Source: Prosopocoilus inquinatus (Eukaryota; Arthropoda; Insecta; Coleoptera; Lucanidae). From it: a stretch of 64,000 nt of DNA. The DNA is taken from the NCBI GenBank assembly GCA_036172665.1, contig CM069869.1, forward strand, positions 4,278,001 to 4,342,000, read 5' to 3'. A program made the translations under genes and the position numbers. Within the stretch, counting starts at the first letter, position 1. Each line of letters opens with the position of its first letter. This document shows positions 34,290 to 44,237 of this stretch, piece by piece. The notes beneath the pieces were generated by a model. The model had not been told where the DNA came from, searched no databases, and saw nothing but the letters and a program-made list of their open reading frames with translations.

Positions 34290-34600
34290 TATATACCCTG
34301 CGCTTCAGTGGAAGAGAGTGCAATCGTACGTTGTTTTCTACTTTCCCATGAAATTGCCCCCCCTGCCAAAATCAATGTAAATCCAGTGTATGAGTTCATA
34401 GAGCAACTTCCCCAGTCCGCATCGACGTAGCCTGTTACATTTTTCGCTGTTTTCCTGTAATGTAGAGCAAAATCAAGGGTTCTCTTAAGGTATCTTAGAA
34501 TTCGCTTGCTACTTCCTAGTGCTTCTTCTGGAAGTTGTTACAATGTTGGCTTAAAGAGCTTATTGCGTGGGCAATGCCTGGACGCTTAACTATAGCTACA
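34290..34600 (-). pseudogene. Copia RNase H fragment embedded between LTR halves
   Basis: RPGIAHAISSLSQHCNNFQK, then in shifted frames VTGYVDADWG-like and the motif GGAISWESRKQRTIALSSTEA, are the reverse-transcriptase/RNase H linker and core of Copia, including the ALSSTEA catalytic region. It lies where the body of the 5' LTR should be: LTR start at 34674, LTR end at 34231. A rearrangement or recombination between two Copia copies is the simplest reading. Confidence 0.75.
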
Positions 34601-34602
34601 AA

Positions 34603-34674
34603 TACTACAAACATCTCGATATCTTTATTAATTTGGAAGTGTGGGAAATTGAATAGGACCAACAGATCTCCTTT
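34603..34674 (-). repeat. Copia 5' LTR, outer part
   Basis: TGTTGGTCCTATTCAATTTC followed by CACACTTCC and ATATCGAGAT matches the start of the 3' LTR at 33024. After about 70 bp the LTR match ends and the RNase H fragment begins. Confidence 0.65.
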
Positions 34675-34834
34675 CTCTTTTTGTCTTAATGAAAGAAACG
34701 TATCTTCTAGCTTCCTTTTCTTCAACTGTCTTTTGACCATTTGCTTAGCCAAATTTCTTCTGAATTTCTTCTTTTTCCTTATTTTCGTATTGAGAAAATG
34801 TATCTGCAAGCTTATTTTTCTTCAGTTGTTGTTT

Positions 34835-35964
34835 GACCAACAATCACTTGGCCAAACCAAAACTGAAAACTGCAAGAGTCATACCAATTTTAAAAAAAGG
34901 TAACCCTCTGTCCCCCGGTAACTATAGGCCTATAGCAGTACTGCCTGTCTTCTCCAAGATATTCGAAGCTGCCCTTTCTAAGAGACTACTACAATTTCTT
35001 GACAAAAACAAGTCCATTAGTGACCATCAATACGGTTTCCGAACAGGGAAAAATACTACGGATGCTGCCACCTCGATAGTAAATTTAGTGTACGATGCCC
35101 TAGAAAACAGAGAGATATGTGAGGCGATCCTTTGCGACCTGTCTAAAGCATTCGATTGTGTACAACACGACATACTACTACACAAAATTTATCACTACGG
35201 CATTAGAGGCAACGCCTTCAAATTGATTAATTCGTACCTCACAGAAACGGAACAACTGGTAGACTTCAGAGGAATAAAATCCCAACTGAGCAAAAACAAA
35301 TGTGGAGTGGCACAAGGTTCATTACTGGGCCCGCTATTTTTCACTATTTTCATTAACGATCTCCCATCAAACATCTCTGATCAATCCGTACTATATGCTG
35401 ACGACACAACCCTGCTAGTAAGTGACCAAAATGTACTTTAACACAAAAAGAAGAAGTGATTTTCACCGAAGCATCCAATTGCTTTTCCAACAACGGGTTA
35501 CAGCTAAACCAAAATAAAACCGAAAAAATTCTCTTCACGAGCGACAGAGGATATGAAGCAAATAAGATAGGAAACGCCCGATTTCTTGGTCTTACACTAG
35601 ACAGTAGGATGACGTGGAAACCTCATATTGATCAACTCTCAGAGAAACTGTTCCAAGCCATCTTTGCAATACGGAGGACAGCTTAGATGCCGCCGTCGCC
35701 ACATATTATGCAACCTTTCACTCCAAAATGACCTACGGACTCCAAGTTTGGGGTAAATCGGCACACGTCAAAACCGTCTTCTTACTTCAAAAAAAGGCGA
35801 TACAAACTCTTGCTGGTGTCAGTTGCGACACCCATTGCAGACCATACTTTAAAAACTTCAAAATACTGACCCTACCAAGTGTATATATCCTGAAACAGCT
35901 CCTGGCTGCAAAAAAGAGAGCCCTTTCTTACAAACCAGAGGAGATACATTCACCTACACATTAA
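34835..35964 (+). pseudogene. LINE reverse transcriptase and C-terminal domain
   Basis: The first frame (to 35441) carries IPILKKGNPLSPGNYRPI, HQYGFRTGKNTTDA, motif A (CDLSKAFDCVQHDILL), motif B (GVAQGSLLGPLFFTIFINDL) and motif C (VLYADDTTLL). A stop follows, and the next pieces (35456-35686, with LNQNKTEKILF and FLGLTLDSRMTWKPHI; 35728-35964, with MTYGLQVWG and ILTLPSVYILKQLL) continue the protein in other frames. The order and the C-terminal MTYGLxVWG motif are those of Jockey/CR1-group elements. The endonuclease is absent by truncation. Confidence 0.9.
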
Positions 35965-36270
35965 GAGGAAACCACAACATCAACATTCCTAAGCACAGAA
36001 TCGTCACCACGAAAGCGCAACATTTTCACCTACTAATATTTAATAAAATTCCCAACAACTGGAGACGCCAGTCCTATGCGAAATTTAAGAAAACGGTGAA
36101 ATCCTTCCTACAAGAACACTGCTTCTGTAACAATGAAGAATTCCTTAACTACAATTTCAATAACCAAGAAATTTTATAATTTTCTACATCCTGACGTTGC
36201 TGTACTAGAACACTCAGAACACTCTTTGTTACTCTTTTGGATGGTACAATAAATATTATTATTATTATTA
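34835..36270 (+). mobile_element. Non-LTR retrotransposon (Jockey/CR1 group), 5'-truncated
   Basis: Starts inside the reverse transcriptase and ends at a (TTA/ATT)n tail near 36250-36270 after GGATGGTACAATAAATATTA, consistent with a 5'-truncated LINE insertion. The coding strand is plus and is broken by at least two frame changes. It lies immediately beyond the Copia remnant. Confidence 0.85.
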
Positions 36271-38051
36271 AAACCAATTGGATTTCTTTTTTCTATTTTT
36301 TTCTGTTTTGAGGAAACGTAACTCCAAGCTTCCTTTTCCTTAGATATACTCCACAAACACTTCGATCGAAATTAATGCGGAAACACTGGGAAACGATGTT
36401 TAGAAATTCAAAAATGATCTGCAGCAGCACGTTTTCCATTCGGGTTTAACATTTTTAACCAGTACTCAAATACGAAGATCAACCTCCTTGGCAACACGAC
36501 TTAAAAATCTCCGGCTTACATTAATTTCCGTAATTGGGTCGTCTATGGACTTAGTGTGTGAAGTGCCGCTCGGAAAAACGCTTCTGGTTAAACATCCGAC
36601 GTAAAACGAAATCGGGAAAACTTACTTTATTTTACAATACCGATAACTATTGTCTACCACCGAAGTTACATGACTTCGTCGATTGGTTTTCTTGAGGATA
36701 CCGAAGACGACCCACTGAAGAAAGTGGGTATTTGCTGACTACTTTATTGTAACCTTTTCTTTTTGAATTTAACAAAAAGATTTGTCATTTCACAAATACG
36801 TTAACCATTTCTCTTTTTTGGATTCCTGCCTTTTATTTATTTATTTTTCATTCCAGTCCCAATTGTGGTATTTGGAAGTTCTGGAAGAACTCACTTCCAC
36901 TTTTCCACTCTTTTGGATATCGGCATATCCTCTTTAATTATGCCATTTGTGACCCATTCTCTTGTTGGAGGTAGCAATACGTTTCCTCCTCCGAGGCCAA
37001 CTATGGTGCCGAAACTTTACAGAATTTTTCTTTCGGTTTTGCCCTTTTGCCAAATTTGTTTCCCTATTTGTCAAATCATTTTCCAGTTTAGAAAATGTCA
37101 AGTCGCATGTCAAGCAGAAAATTCATTTGACAAATTGGAAAACACAATTGACAGAAGAGGAAAACCAATATAAAAGGACTGTATGAGCACGCGTTATAAT
37201 CACATTATAAAACAAAAACTACGATTAAATTTTGAACAATAGAAAACAATAAGTCATAATCTGTCTTGACATGACATTTAATGACTGTTGTTAATAATTG
37301 TTTTCTGGATACTTTTATTAGAAGGAATTTGAAAAGGTTGCTTTGGTAATTGAGTTTCCAAAGCAAGCTGTAACTACATAAAGTATTAACACCAGCATTT
37401 AACAACCTCATACAAATTGCTCTACCCAAGATAAGATAATGGGCACGTTTGCGCAATGAGCGCATAAAAACCGTAAAACTTGTCCGTTTTTTTTTTTTCG
37501 AAAACACGCCTATAATTGACCGGCGCTGAGTCAGTATTTGTCGTTACGTAACGCAAGTAAAGCAACAATAGCAACAAAAACACGCTCGCGCTTAATGAAT
37601 AAATAAATAATAGATTTACGAGGAGAGCATTTGTCACCGAAGCTCCGACTTTCTCAGGACTGTTAATATAGCGGTAAAACTATTGGGATTCCTCGTGAAT
37701 AGGATGAGAGAAGAATGGTGGTACACTGTGGTATGCGGACAACACAGGGGGCTACTCGGGGCCTATCTCGAAAGTACTCCGGAATTCGGGTGAGTCACCG
37801 GCGTGGATTGTTTAAAGCACGTTGTCGCCTCTGCGAAGTGTGAATGAAAGGTTCGTTTGTTAAATGGTGAATCGATACTGTTGTGACACTTCTATCAGAG
37901 ATAACGTCCATAGGAAACGGTGTTCCCATAATGGTGTTGCTTATTTACAGCACTGCCTACATCTTGTTTATACCATAAATAAACATGCGTAACAAAGGAA
38001 ACTCAACTGTGATATCTATACAGCACAAATTTAGCACACATAACAATAATA
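36271..38051. other. No gene recognised
   Basis: Contains short frames only. A GC-richer patch at about 37690-37860 has no frame or repeat partner in the window. Confidence 0.35.
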
Positions 38052-38053
38052 TA

Positions 38054-38988
38054 CAGGTTGTTTGCAAAATAAGTGCAAAATGTTTAACCACAGTACGTCA
38101 AAAGCACAAATAACACGAAAAAAAATGCGTATAACAAAAAGAAAATTCCTTTATCCGTCCCTTATTCGACGCTCATGAAATAACAAAAAAAAAACTTACG
38201 GAACTTGCCTCTCTGATCGTAGACAGTAAACATGGTGGGAATGACTAATACGCAAGACACACTCACCGAATATCATCTGTATGGAGGATCACATTCAAAC
38301 AAACGTTCACTATTAGACATTTAAAAATGTTTAAAAGAATTGTTCGATGTGGCGTCCATCATTAGCGACTCACAAGCGGCGAGAGAACAGCATTTCAGAG
38401 GAGTATATTCATAATGCCGTCGACCGTATTTGCGCTAATTCCGACATGCACACGAACTCAAGAATTACTTTGTCGCCGAGCTCGTTTGTGAGTCGCTAAT
38501 GATGGACGCCACATCTCCTCTGAAATGCTGTTCTCTCGCCGTTCGTGAATTGCAACATTGTAATAAGTAATAATACTATAAAGATAGTAATCATATTTAG
38601 CTTTAACTCGTTCAATCACTTTCTACAAATTAAACTTTTGATTCCAATGAATATGGAGCAATAAATTGCGAGTCATATCATAAGAAATGAAGCAAATTCT
38701 TCCCTCAACTTATTGCGGCATTAAAAACAACGCTTATATTGGTCTCCCGACTTCGACAAAGATCACTGCTCGATTGCACTTCTATTTTTTGTTCCAATAA
38801 AATTTTCTTTTCTTCACCTACCTCAAAGACATAGGCGTACGATTATTTCTTGCCCGATTTTCAACTGCGATTTTCTCTAAATGTGTAAAACTTTTGTTAA
38901 GAACATGTAAGTTCGATCGTTCCCATTTATGCTAATGTATTAGAGTTGTATTGTATTAAGTTTCTGCACTTATTTCATAAACACCCGG
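38054..38988. mobile_element. Tc1/mariner-like element with permuted internal inverted repeat
   Basis: Termini CAGGTTGTTTGCAAAATAAG (from 38054) and CTTATTTCATAAACACCCGG (ending 38988) are complementary over most of 20 bp and flanked by TA at 38052-38053 and 38989-38990. Length is 935 bp. The interior has no intact transposase; minus-strand sequence near 38340-38400 resembles the coding end of such elements but is unreadable. Two 28-30 bp modules are each present in inverted form (see findings). Confidence 0.65.
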
Positions 38989-39900
38989 TATTTGAAAAAA
39001 AAAACAACAACAGTTCGTATAATAATTTGATTAAATTATTTGAATTTAGTTTACTCATGATATAAAATGAAAGTAATGAAAATGTCAATAACAAAAATAT
39101 TACGCACTTAAAAAACAGTTCATAAATAGAAACAAATAAAAATAAATTAAATAAAATATAAACTAGAACAAAATAAAAATAATTTGCTTGAACTCAAAAA
39201 GAAACATCACTTCGTACTGCAGTATGCAAAAGTAAAATTGAAAATACTTTTCATGAATGGCGCTTGATAACCGTCTTGTTTCTCCAAAATGAAAACGACT
39301 TCAGAATTTATCGCATTGACCGTAAAATGAAATTTTGAAACTGACAGCTTACGGCTAGAGTAAAAACAGTGGCGTGCAGGTAATCTAAATACAACATCCA
39401 AACCTACAATATGTAATAGAGCTTCAGGAATAAGAATATGAAGAGCTAAACGAAATTACAAGACAATGTGTAGCAGTAAACTGAAGACAAAACCAAGTCT
39501 GACAGACTCTCATCTGGATACACCCCGAAATCCTTGATAGATCGAAAAGAAGAAGAACCTTTGTAAATTATTTTGCGAGGTCCGAAACAGCCAATAAAAA
39601 CCCCTCAGTTTACCGAGGAGTAAGTTATATTTAAGAGGAGACAAGATATGCAGATGGAGAGCAGGGCATGGGAAGAATTTAAAGACGTAGAGGTTCAATC
39701 TTGTAAAAAAAACGACAATATTAAAAAAAATGTGCATTGAGAAATCGAGAAAGTGCTGATGAAAGTCTTTAATAAAGAAGTAGTGAAAGAAACGAAACGT
39801 CCTGAAATTTGTCAGGTGGCTGTCCGATCAGAATTCATTTTGAAAATGAAATTCCCGAAGACTAGGCAGTGTATTCTAAGGTATTGGCGCTTTTTAAACT
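38989..39900. other. No gene recognised
   Basis: AT-rich, with isolated short frames and no motifs. Confidence 0.35.
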
Positions 39901-39904
39901 TCGT

Positions 39905-40139
39905 CGCTTGGAGGTCGATGAACAATTAGTGATCGACTGAAATTTGATTAAAAAGCTGTATTTTTTATTATCCTATTTCATTTCTTTGTAAATTATAGAG
40001 AATCAAATCACAGTCCCTCGATTGTAACAGTTTTCTTTGTGGCTAAGAGACGGCGCTATAAATCACGTGTAAGAGTCGGTTGGAGGCGAAAGAACCTCAG
40101 CAGGTCATTTGGGGGTCGATGAACAATTAGTGGTTGACA
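39905..40139 (+). repeat. Repeat flanking family A copy, left
   Basis: The last ~66 bp, beginning GAGTCGGTTGGAGGC and containing AGAACCTCAGCAGGTCATTT, recur at 40452-40515 on the other side of the family A segment. The 39905-40020 part (GAACAATTAGTG ... TTTCTTTGTAAATTATAGAG) resembles 40500-40585. The arrangement looks like duplicated flanks on both sides of an insertion. Confidence 0.65.
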
Positions 40140-40451
40140 GTTGGTTGTATTCCTGATCAGGTGAGAGCATTGAGCTATGCAGAACGGTCTGACATAATGA
40201 TGATGTCACTGGACCGGTACGGAGTGGTGCTCGACACTCATTGAGTCGGTGACACACAACTGATCTTGAAAACGTATGCTCAGGAGGATACTAATGTTCA
40301 TCGGGGGGTGGGTTTTAAATTCACAGGAGATTATGAGGATTAATGCATGCGACGATAAGAAGTCGAGGATAGCTTCTCCAGTCTATCCAATACCAATGTG
40401 TGGGAGCTACAGCTTCTAGATTCGCCGCTGGAATGGGCGGGACCGGAAGAA
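40138..40451 (+). repeat. Family A repeat, 314-bp partial copy
   Basis: Contiguous equivalent of 11984-12159 plus the first ~110 bp of 13101-13888, without a mariner. Ends with GGGCGGGACCGGAAGAATGA, like the 47.3-kb copy (GGGCGGGGCCGGAAGAATGA). It is flanked by ~66-bp direct repeats. Confidence 0.7.
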
Positions 40452-40640
40452 TGAGTCGGTTGGAGGCAAAAGAACCTCAGCAGGTCATTTGGGGGTCGAT
40501 TCAACAATTAGTGGTTGACTGGAAGTTGAATAAAAAGGTCTATTTTCTATTATTCTATTTTATTTCTTTATAAATTATAGAAAGTCATGAAATGGTTTTC
40601 CTTTTGACTAAGAGGTGGCACTCTAAATGATTCCTGTCCC
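40452..40640 (+). repeat. Repeat flanking family A copy, right
   Basis: Second copy of the flank starting GAGTCGGTTGGAGGCAAAAG. It continues into a block matching 39960-40070 (ATAAATTATAGA, then TTTGACTAAGAGGTGGC versus TGTGGCTAAGAGACGGC). Confidence 0.65.
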
Positions 40641-40702
40641 GTTTCGATTCTACAAGGTAGTTCTAAATTTCGTGGGCATGGCTTATGCCCGATTTCTTCA
40701 CC

Positions 40703-40805
40703 TCCTCCTAATAAATTTATCTGGTAGGTATTATCCTTGGAAACCATTGTATCGATAATAGTTCCGGAGGATATTACCCGGCAGATAAATTTATCAAGAG
40801 GTTAA
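40703..40805. repeat. Hairpin MITE, copy 2
   Basis: CCTCCTAATAAATTTATCTG and CAGATAAATTTATCAAGAGG are complementary arms, and GGAAACCATTGTATCGATAA forms the turn. Same family as 20563-20672: outer words and central ATCGATAAT are shared while the mid-stem has diverged with partly compensating changes. Confidence 0.7.
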
Positions 40806-40976
40806 GAAATTGAGCATTAACCACAGATTCTCGACTTCGAAATAAGGCGATTTAACCAAACCTATCTATATCCAAAACTGCTTTGATACCTACCAACCAA
40901 TACCATAAAAAATAGATACATTAGCATTAAATCAAAGATTACATCAAAACTTCGAATTTCCTACAAGAAAGGTGAC

Positions 40977-41090
40977 AAAAATTGCGAATAAATTGGTCAA
41001 GTCGTTTTTGGTTTGCATTGGAAATTTCGAGCTACGTTTCTGCTGACGAAGCCCCAAACAGGGCTGAAACTTTGTAGAATCAGAGGCAAC
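40977..41090 (+). repeat. Hammerhead-element fragment ending in poly(A)
   Basis: AATTGCGAATAAATTGG, AAGTCGTTTTTGGT and TTTCGAGCTACGTTTCTGCT match the units at 56.5 kb. The segment is cut off soon after the ribozyme and followed by ten A residues (41091-41100), which suggests insertion via RNA. Confidence 0.75.
41024..41088 (+). ncRNA. Diverged hammerhead ribozyme copy
   Basis: The core reads CTGACGA (41043-41049). Stem II is AGCCC/GGGCT with loop CAAACA. GAAA follows at 41066-41069, then C-TTT-G as a one-base-pair stem III and TA as the cleavage dinucleotide (GUA). Stem I pairs TTTCTG (41037-41042) with CAGAGG (41081-41086), but four extra bases (GAAT) separate it from the cleavage site. The variable position of CUGANGA has changed (A to C) while the invariant bases are kept. 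Activity is doubtful because of the insertion. Confidence 0.6.
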
Positions 41091-41461
41091 AAAAAAAAAA
41101 CTTCTAACATTCTTCGTCTTTTGCCTTAAAAAAATTAATTTTTGTACGCTGTTCTTCATATTGACAATGAGCGTACCCTCCGGCGGAATGTATGGTTATT
41201 ACGCCACTGCATTACACCGTAACTCTCATTCTTAATACTTAAGAGAGATATTCACTACTGTTTTTTATTAATTTTATTTTTGAATAGAAACTTTTAAAGG
41301 TGGTTGTTACCATTAAAATTCAAAATAACAAAAGCACTAGACACCTAAGGTGTAAGTATAAGATTGTTTCATTGAAACGTGAAAAAAGGCGGTGTCAAAA
41401 CAGAATCTACTAAGCCACGCCTAAGACTGCGTTGTATTTATCATAATTTCGATATTCATCA

Positions 41462-41698
41462 TTGAATCGATGAGTGCATAATCGTGTTCAGTCCAAATTT
41501 ACTGTGTTGAGAAAACAACAAATAACTTTCTCTAGATTTTTATTTTAAGTAATTATTGGCTTCAGGAGGCTTCAGTTATCCTCATCTGAAAGAATTTTAA
41601 GCCAATAATTCACTTAACATAAAAATCTAGAAAGTTATTTGTTGTTTTCTCAACACAGTAAATTTGGACTGAACACGATTATGCACTTATCGATTCAA
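41462..41698. repeat. 237-bp hairpin element with ~100-bp arms
   Basis: Left arm 41462-41562 and right arm 41599-41698 are complementary nearly throughout, from TTGAATCGATGAGTGCATAA / TTATGCACTTATCGATTCAA at the ends to AATTATTGGCTT / AAGCCAATAATT at the loop. Single-base indels only. A MITE-type folded element with no coding sequence. Confidence 0.85.
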
Positions 41699-42042
41699 TT
41701 GCTTTAGTAACAAAATTCGTCGTGAATCAATTGTCTTTTACTTTTGTTTTTCTTTTAAGAACAAATGAAGAGAGTATTTACGCAAATGTTTGCTATAACT
41801 TGAAAAACTAATTACAAAAAAATCATCGGTTTCGGTTTTTGTTTATTTTACCACAATGTGTAGAAAAGGTCGTCCTTTGTTTTTTTCTTTTCTTTCAAAA
41901 AAAAAAAAAAAAACTTCATACGACAACTAATAAGTGTCCTTTATATTATAACAAAAATTACAATTATTTCAAACTGTAACATTTTTTTCTTTTTTGCTTG
42001 AATATAAATAAAACACGTTTATTCAGAAAAGTCAACTCTAAC
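41699..42042. other. No gene recognised
   Basis: AT-rich, with a poly(A) run at 41898-41913. Confidence 0.4.
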
Positions 42043-42107
42043 TGCAATGAATATGAAACAAATAAAAAAACTTTTTAAAACGAGCTAAAAGGGTAATTTA
42101 TTAACTT

Positions 42108-42152
42108 GACGTTTCGCAAATAAAATTATTTGCTTTATCAAAAGTGAATAAC
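42108..42152 (+). other. Hammerhead-like hairpin in left Penelope terminal repeat (degenerate)
   Basis: Read on the minus strand: stem I strand ACTT, core-like TTGATAA, a GCAAAT/ATTTGC stem with AATTTT loop, GAAAC, GTC and AAGT closing stem I. Two invariant core positions deviate (C3 to U, G8 to A) and one extra base precedes stem II. It resembles the conserved terminal motif of Penelope elements and is probably inactive. Confidence 0.4.
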
Positions 42153-42486
42153 GAAAAATATAAACAATTTAGCCTACTAATTTTTTTTTTAAATAATTAA
42201 TTGTGAAGAGATTGTTAGAGGTAAAAAAAAATTATCAGTAAAGATATAACTTATAACCAAGAATATCATTACTGATGCGGCCAGGCCCGTCTTAACATAT
42301 ATTAAAGTATTTATTTATAAGAGTTAGGGAAATCCTGGTAAAACCTAATTAGAGTCGGCAAATAAATTGCTGTAACAAAAATTACAACAATTCTAACAAT
42401 AATAAACCAATAAAATAAGATAAAAATATAGTTTTTCTAATAAATAAACAGGGAAGTTTCCGATTATTATGTCTCATTTAACGAAC

Positions 42487-43167
42487 TTAAAATATATCGT
42501 TCAAATTTGCAAAATCTGTTCTTTTATTAATTGAATTATTAAACATTTTTATTTTAAACATTTCAATAAATCTACGCTTAAACGTGTTAGACTCCTGATA
42601 AAGAATTTTAGCATTTTCAAAATCAAAAATATGTTTAGTTAAAAGTGAATGTTCTACTAACATTGAATGACTCTCATTCTTTTTTTGGATATAATATTTA
42701 TGCAGATCTAACCTTTTTTTTAAATTTTGGCTAGTTTCACCTATATAAGCTGAGTTACAACTTTGACAATTTACCTGATAAACTAAATTTGGAGTTTGAA
42801 ATTTAGGTGTTTTTGTTTTTAAATTAGTAAAAATAATGTTAAAATTATCAGAAGATTTACTGGCTAAATGTAAATTACATTTTTTTAAAAAATGTTTATA
42901 AGAATCATGTAAAGGTTCTATATAAGGTAATATGTATTTATTTCCTGATTTTTTTTGTGAATTGTTAGATATATTAACATTTTTTAAATGCTTTAAACGA
43001 TTATTTATTACTGAGTCAATAAGCTTTTCAGGGTAAGAATTTTGAATAAGAATTTTTTTAATTAAATTTAAATTTTCAGTTATAAATAATTTATCTGAAA
43101 GTAATACTGCACGGTCAGTTAAATACAATAAATACTGGAGGATATGTAAAGACGGGCCTGGCCGCAT
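42487..43167 (-). pseudogene. Penelope-like GIY-YIG endonuclease C-terminal fragment
   Basis: The 226-aa open frame has the GIY-YIG module as LVYQVNCQSCNSAYIGETSQ near residues 127-146, followed by LKKRLDLHKYYI and HSLLTKHIFDFENAKIL. Upstream, PEKLIDSVINNRLKHLK is the linker after the reverse transcriptase in these proteins. The first ~12 residues are encoded by the inverted repeat and are not native. It is open but lacks the reverse transcriptase, hence not an autonomous gene. It is a different subfamily from the 29-kb element. Confidence 0.85.
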
Positions 43168-43307
43168 CAGTAATGATATTCTTGGTTACAAGTTATATCT
43201 TTGCTGATTTTTTATTTTTTTAATTTTTTTTACCTCTAACAATCTCTTCACAATTAATTATTTTAAAAAAAATTAGTAGGCTAAATTGTTTATATTTTTT
43301 GTTATTC

Positions 43308-43351
43308 ACTTTTGATAAAGCAAATAATTTTATTTGCGAAACGTCAAGTAA
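43308..43351 (+). other. Hammerhead-like hairpin in right Penelope terminal repeat (degenerate)
   Basis: Plus-strand copy of the motif at 42.1 kb: ACTTTTGATAAAGCAAAT, then ATTTGCGAAACGTCAAGT. The same two core deviations are present. Confidence 0.4.
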
Positions 43352-43424
43352 GTTAATAAATTACCCTTTTAGCTCGTTTTAAAAAGTTTTTTTATTTGTT
43401 TCATATTCTCTGCAATTCTCACGA

Positions 43425-44237
43425 GCAAGAACTACCCAAAAATTATCTAACTGCAATACTTAAGCCGCCAGCCTTGGTACGTACGTACAAAACCAAATAT
43501 TAAAAATAAAGAAAAAATCTCGTTGACAGACTTTAGAAGTAATTATTTGACCGATTTTACTAAAAACGAAACAATCATTACACCCATTATTAAATATGTA
43601 GCTCAATAAATCTTCATATTTATTGAAGTATCAGCCTGTTAATATTTTAAGTAAATATTGTTACGAATTGATTACTATTAAGCTAATATCCTGCTGGAAA
43701 ATTAGAAAAATGCCTCTGGGATATATACATACATATACAGACAGCCACAGTAAAATTACTTGTAAAATTATGTAAAAATATACGAAGTGACACATGATTA
43801 TTTTATCATCACCGACATCAAAAGAAACGTATTATACGTGACCAAGCATAAAGCTAACTCAATTAAACGCGCGTAATCAAATGGTGGGGAACACAACAAC
43901 AAGCATTGTTTTCTTAATAGTTCTTCAGAAAAAAAAAAAAGAAATACATTTATTATAATCATCTTCAGTTATTTGGTATATAAAAAGATACAATTAAAAA
44001 GAAAACACACAAGGAGAATATCAAGTTTTCATTGAATAAATTCAAACACTTGTGAAATACAGCAAAATAATAGATTAAATAATAATAATATTAAGAATAT
44101 ACAAATTTGAAAATAAATTAAGGAAGTAATATCAAAGGATTTATTAGTATTCGAGAAATGTAAACTTTAGTAGTCTAATACCTTTTACTATTTTATTAAT
44201 AAAGCAAAAAAAATGATCATTCGTACAAGTACGTATA
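43425..44237. other. No gene recognised
   Basis: AT-rich DNA between the Penelope remnant and the long-TIR element. Confidence 0.4.

Larger units (their letters stand above)
42043..43424 (-). mobile_element. Penelope-like element remnant bracketed by ~255-bp inverted terminal repeats
   Basis: Left arm 42043-42297 and right arm 43153-43424 are complementary, beginning AATATGAAACAAATAAAAAA / TTTTTTATTTGTTTCATATT and ending CAGTAATGATATTCTTGGTT with GGCCTGGCCGCATC at the inner edge. Between them sits a minus-strand GIY-YIG frame. Terminal repeats in inverted order are known for Penelope elements. Reverse transcriptase is absent, so this is a deleted copy whose inverted repeat comes from a partial second terminal copy. 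Confidence 0.85.
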
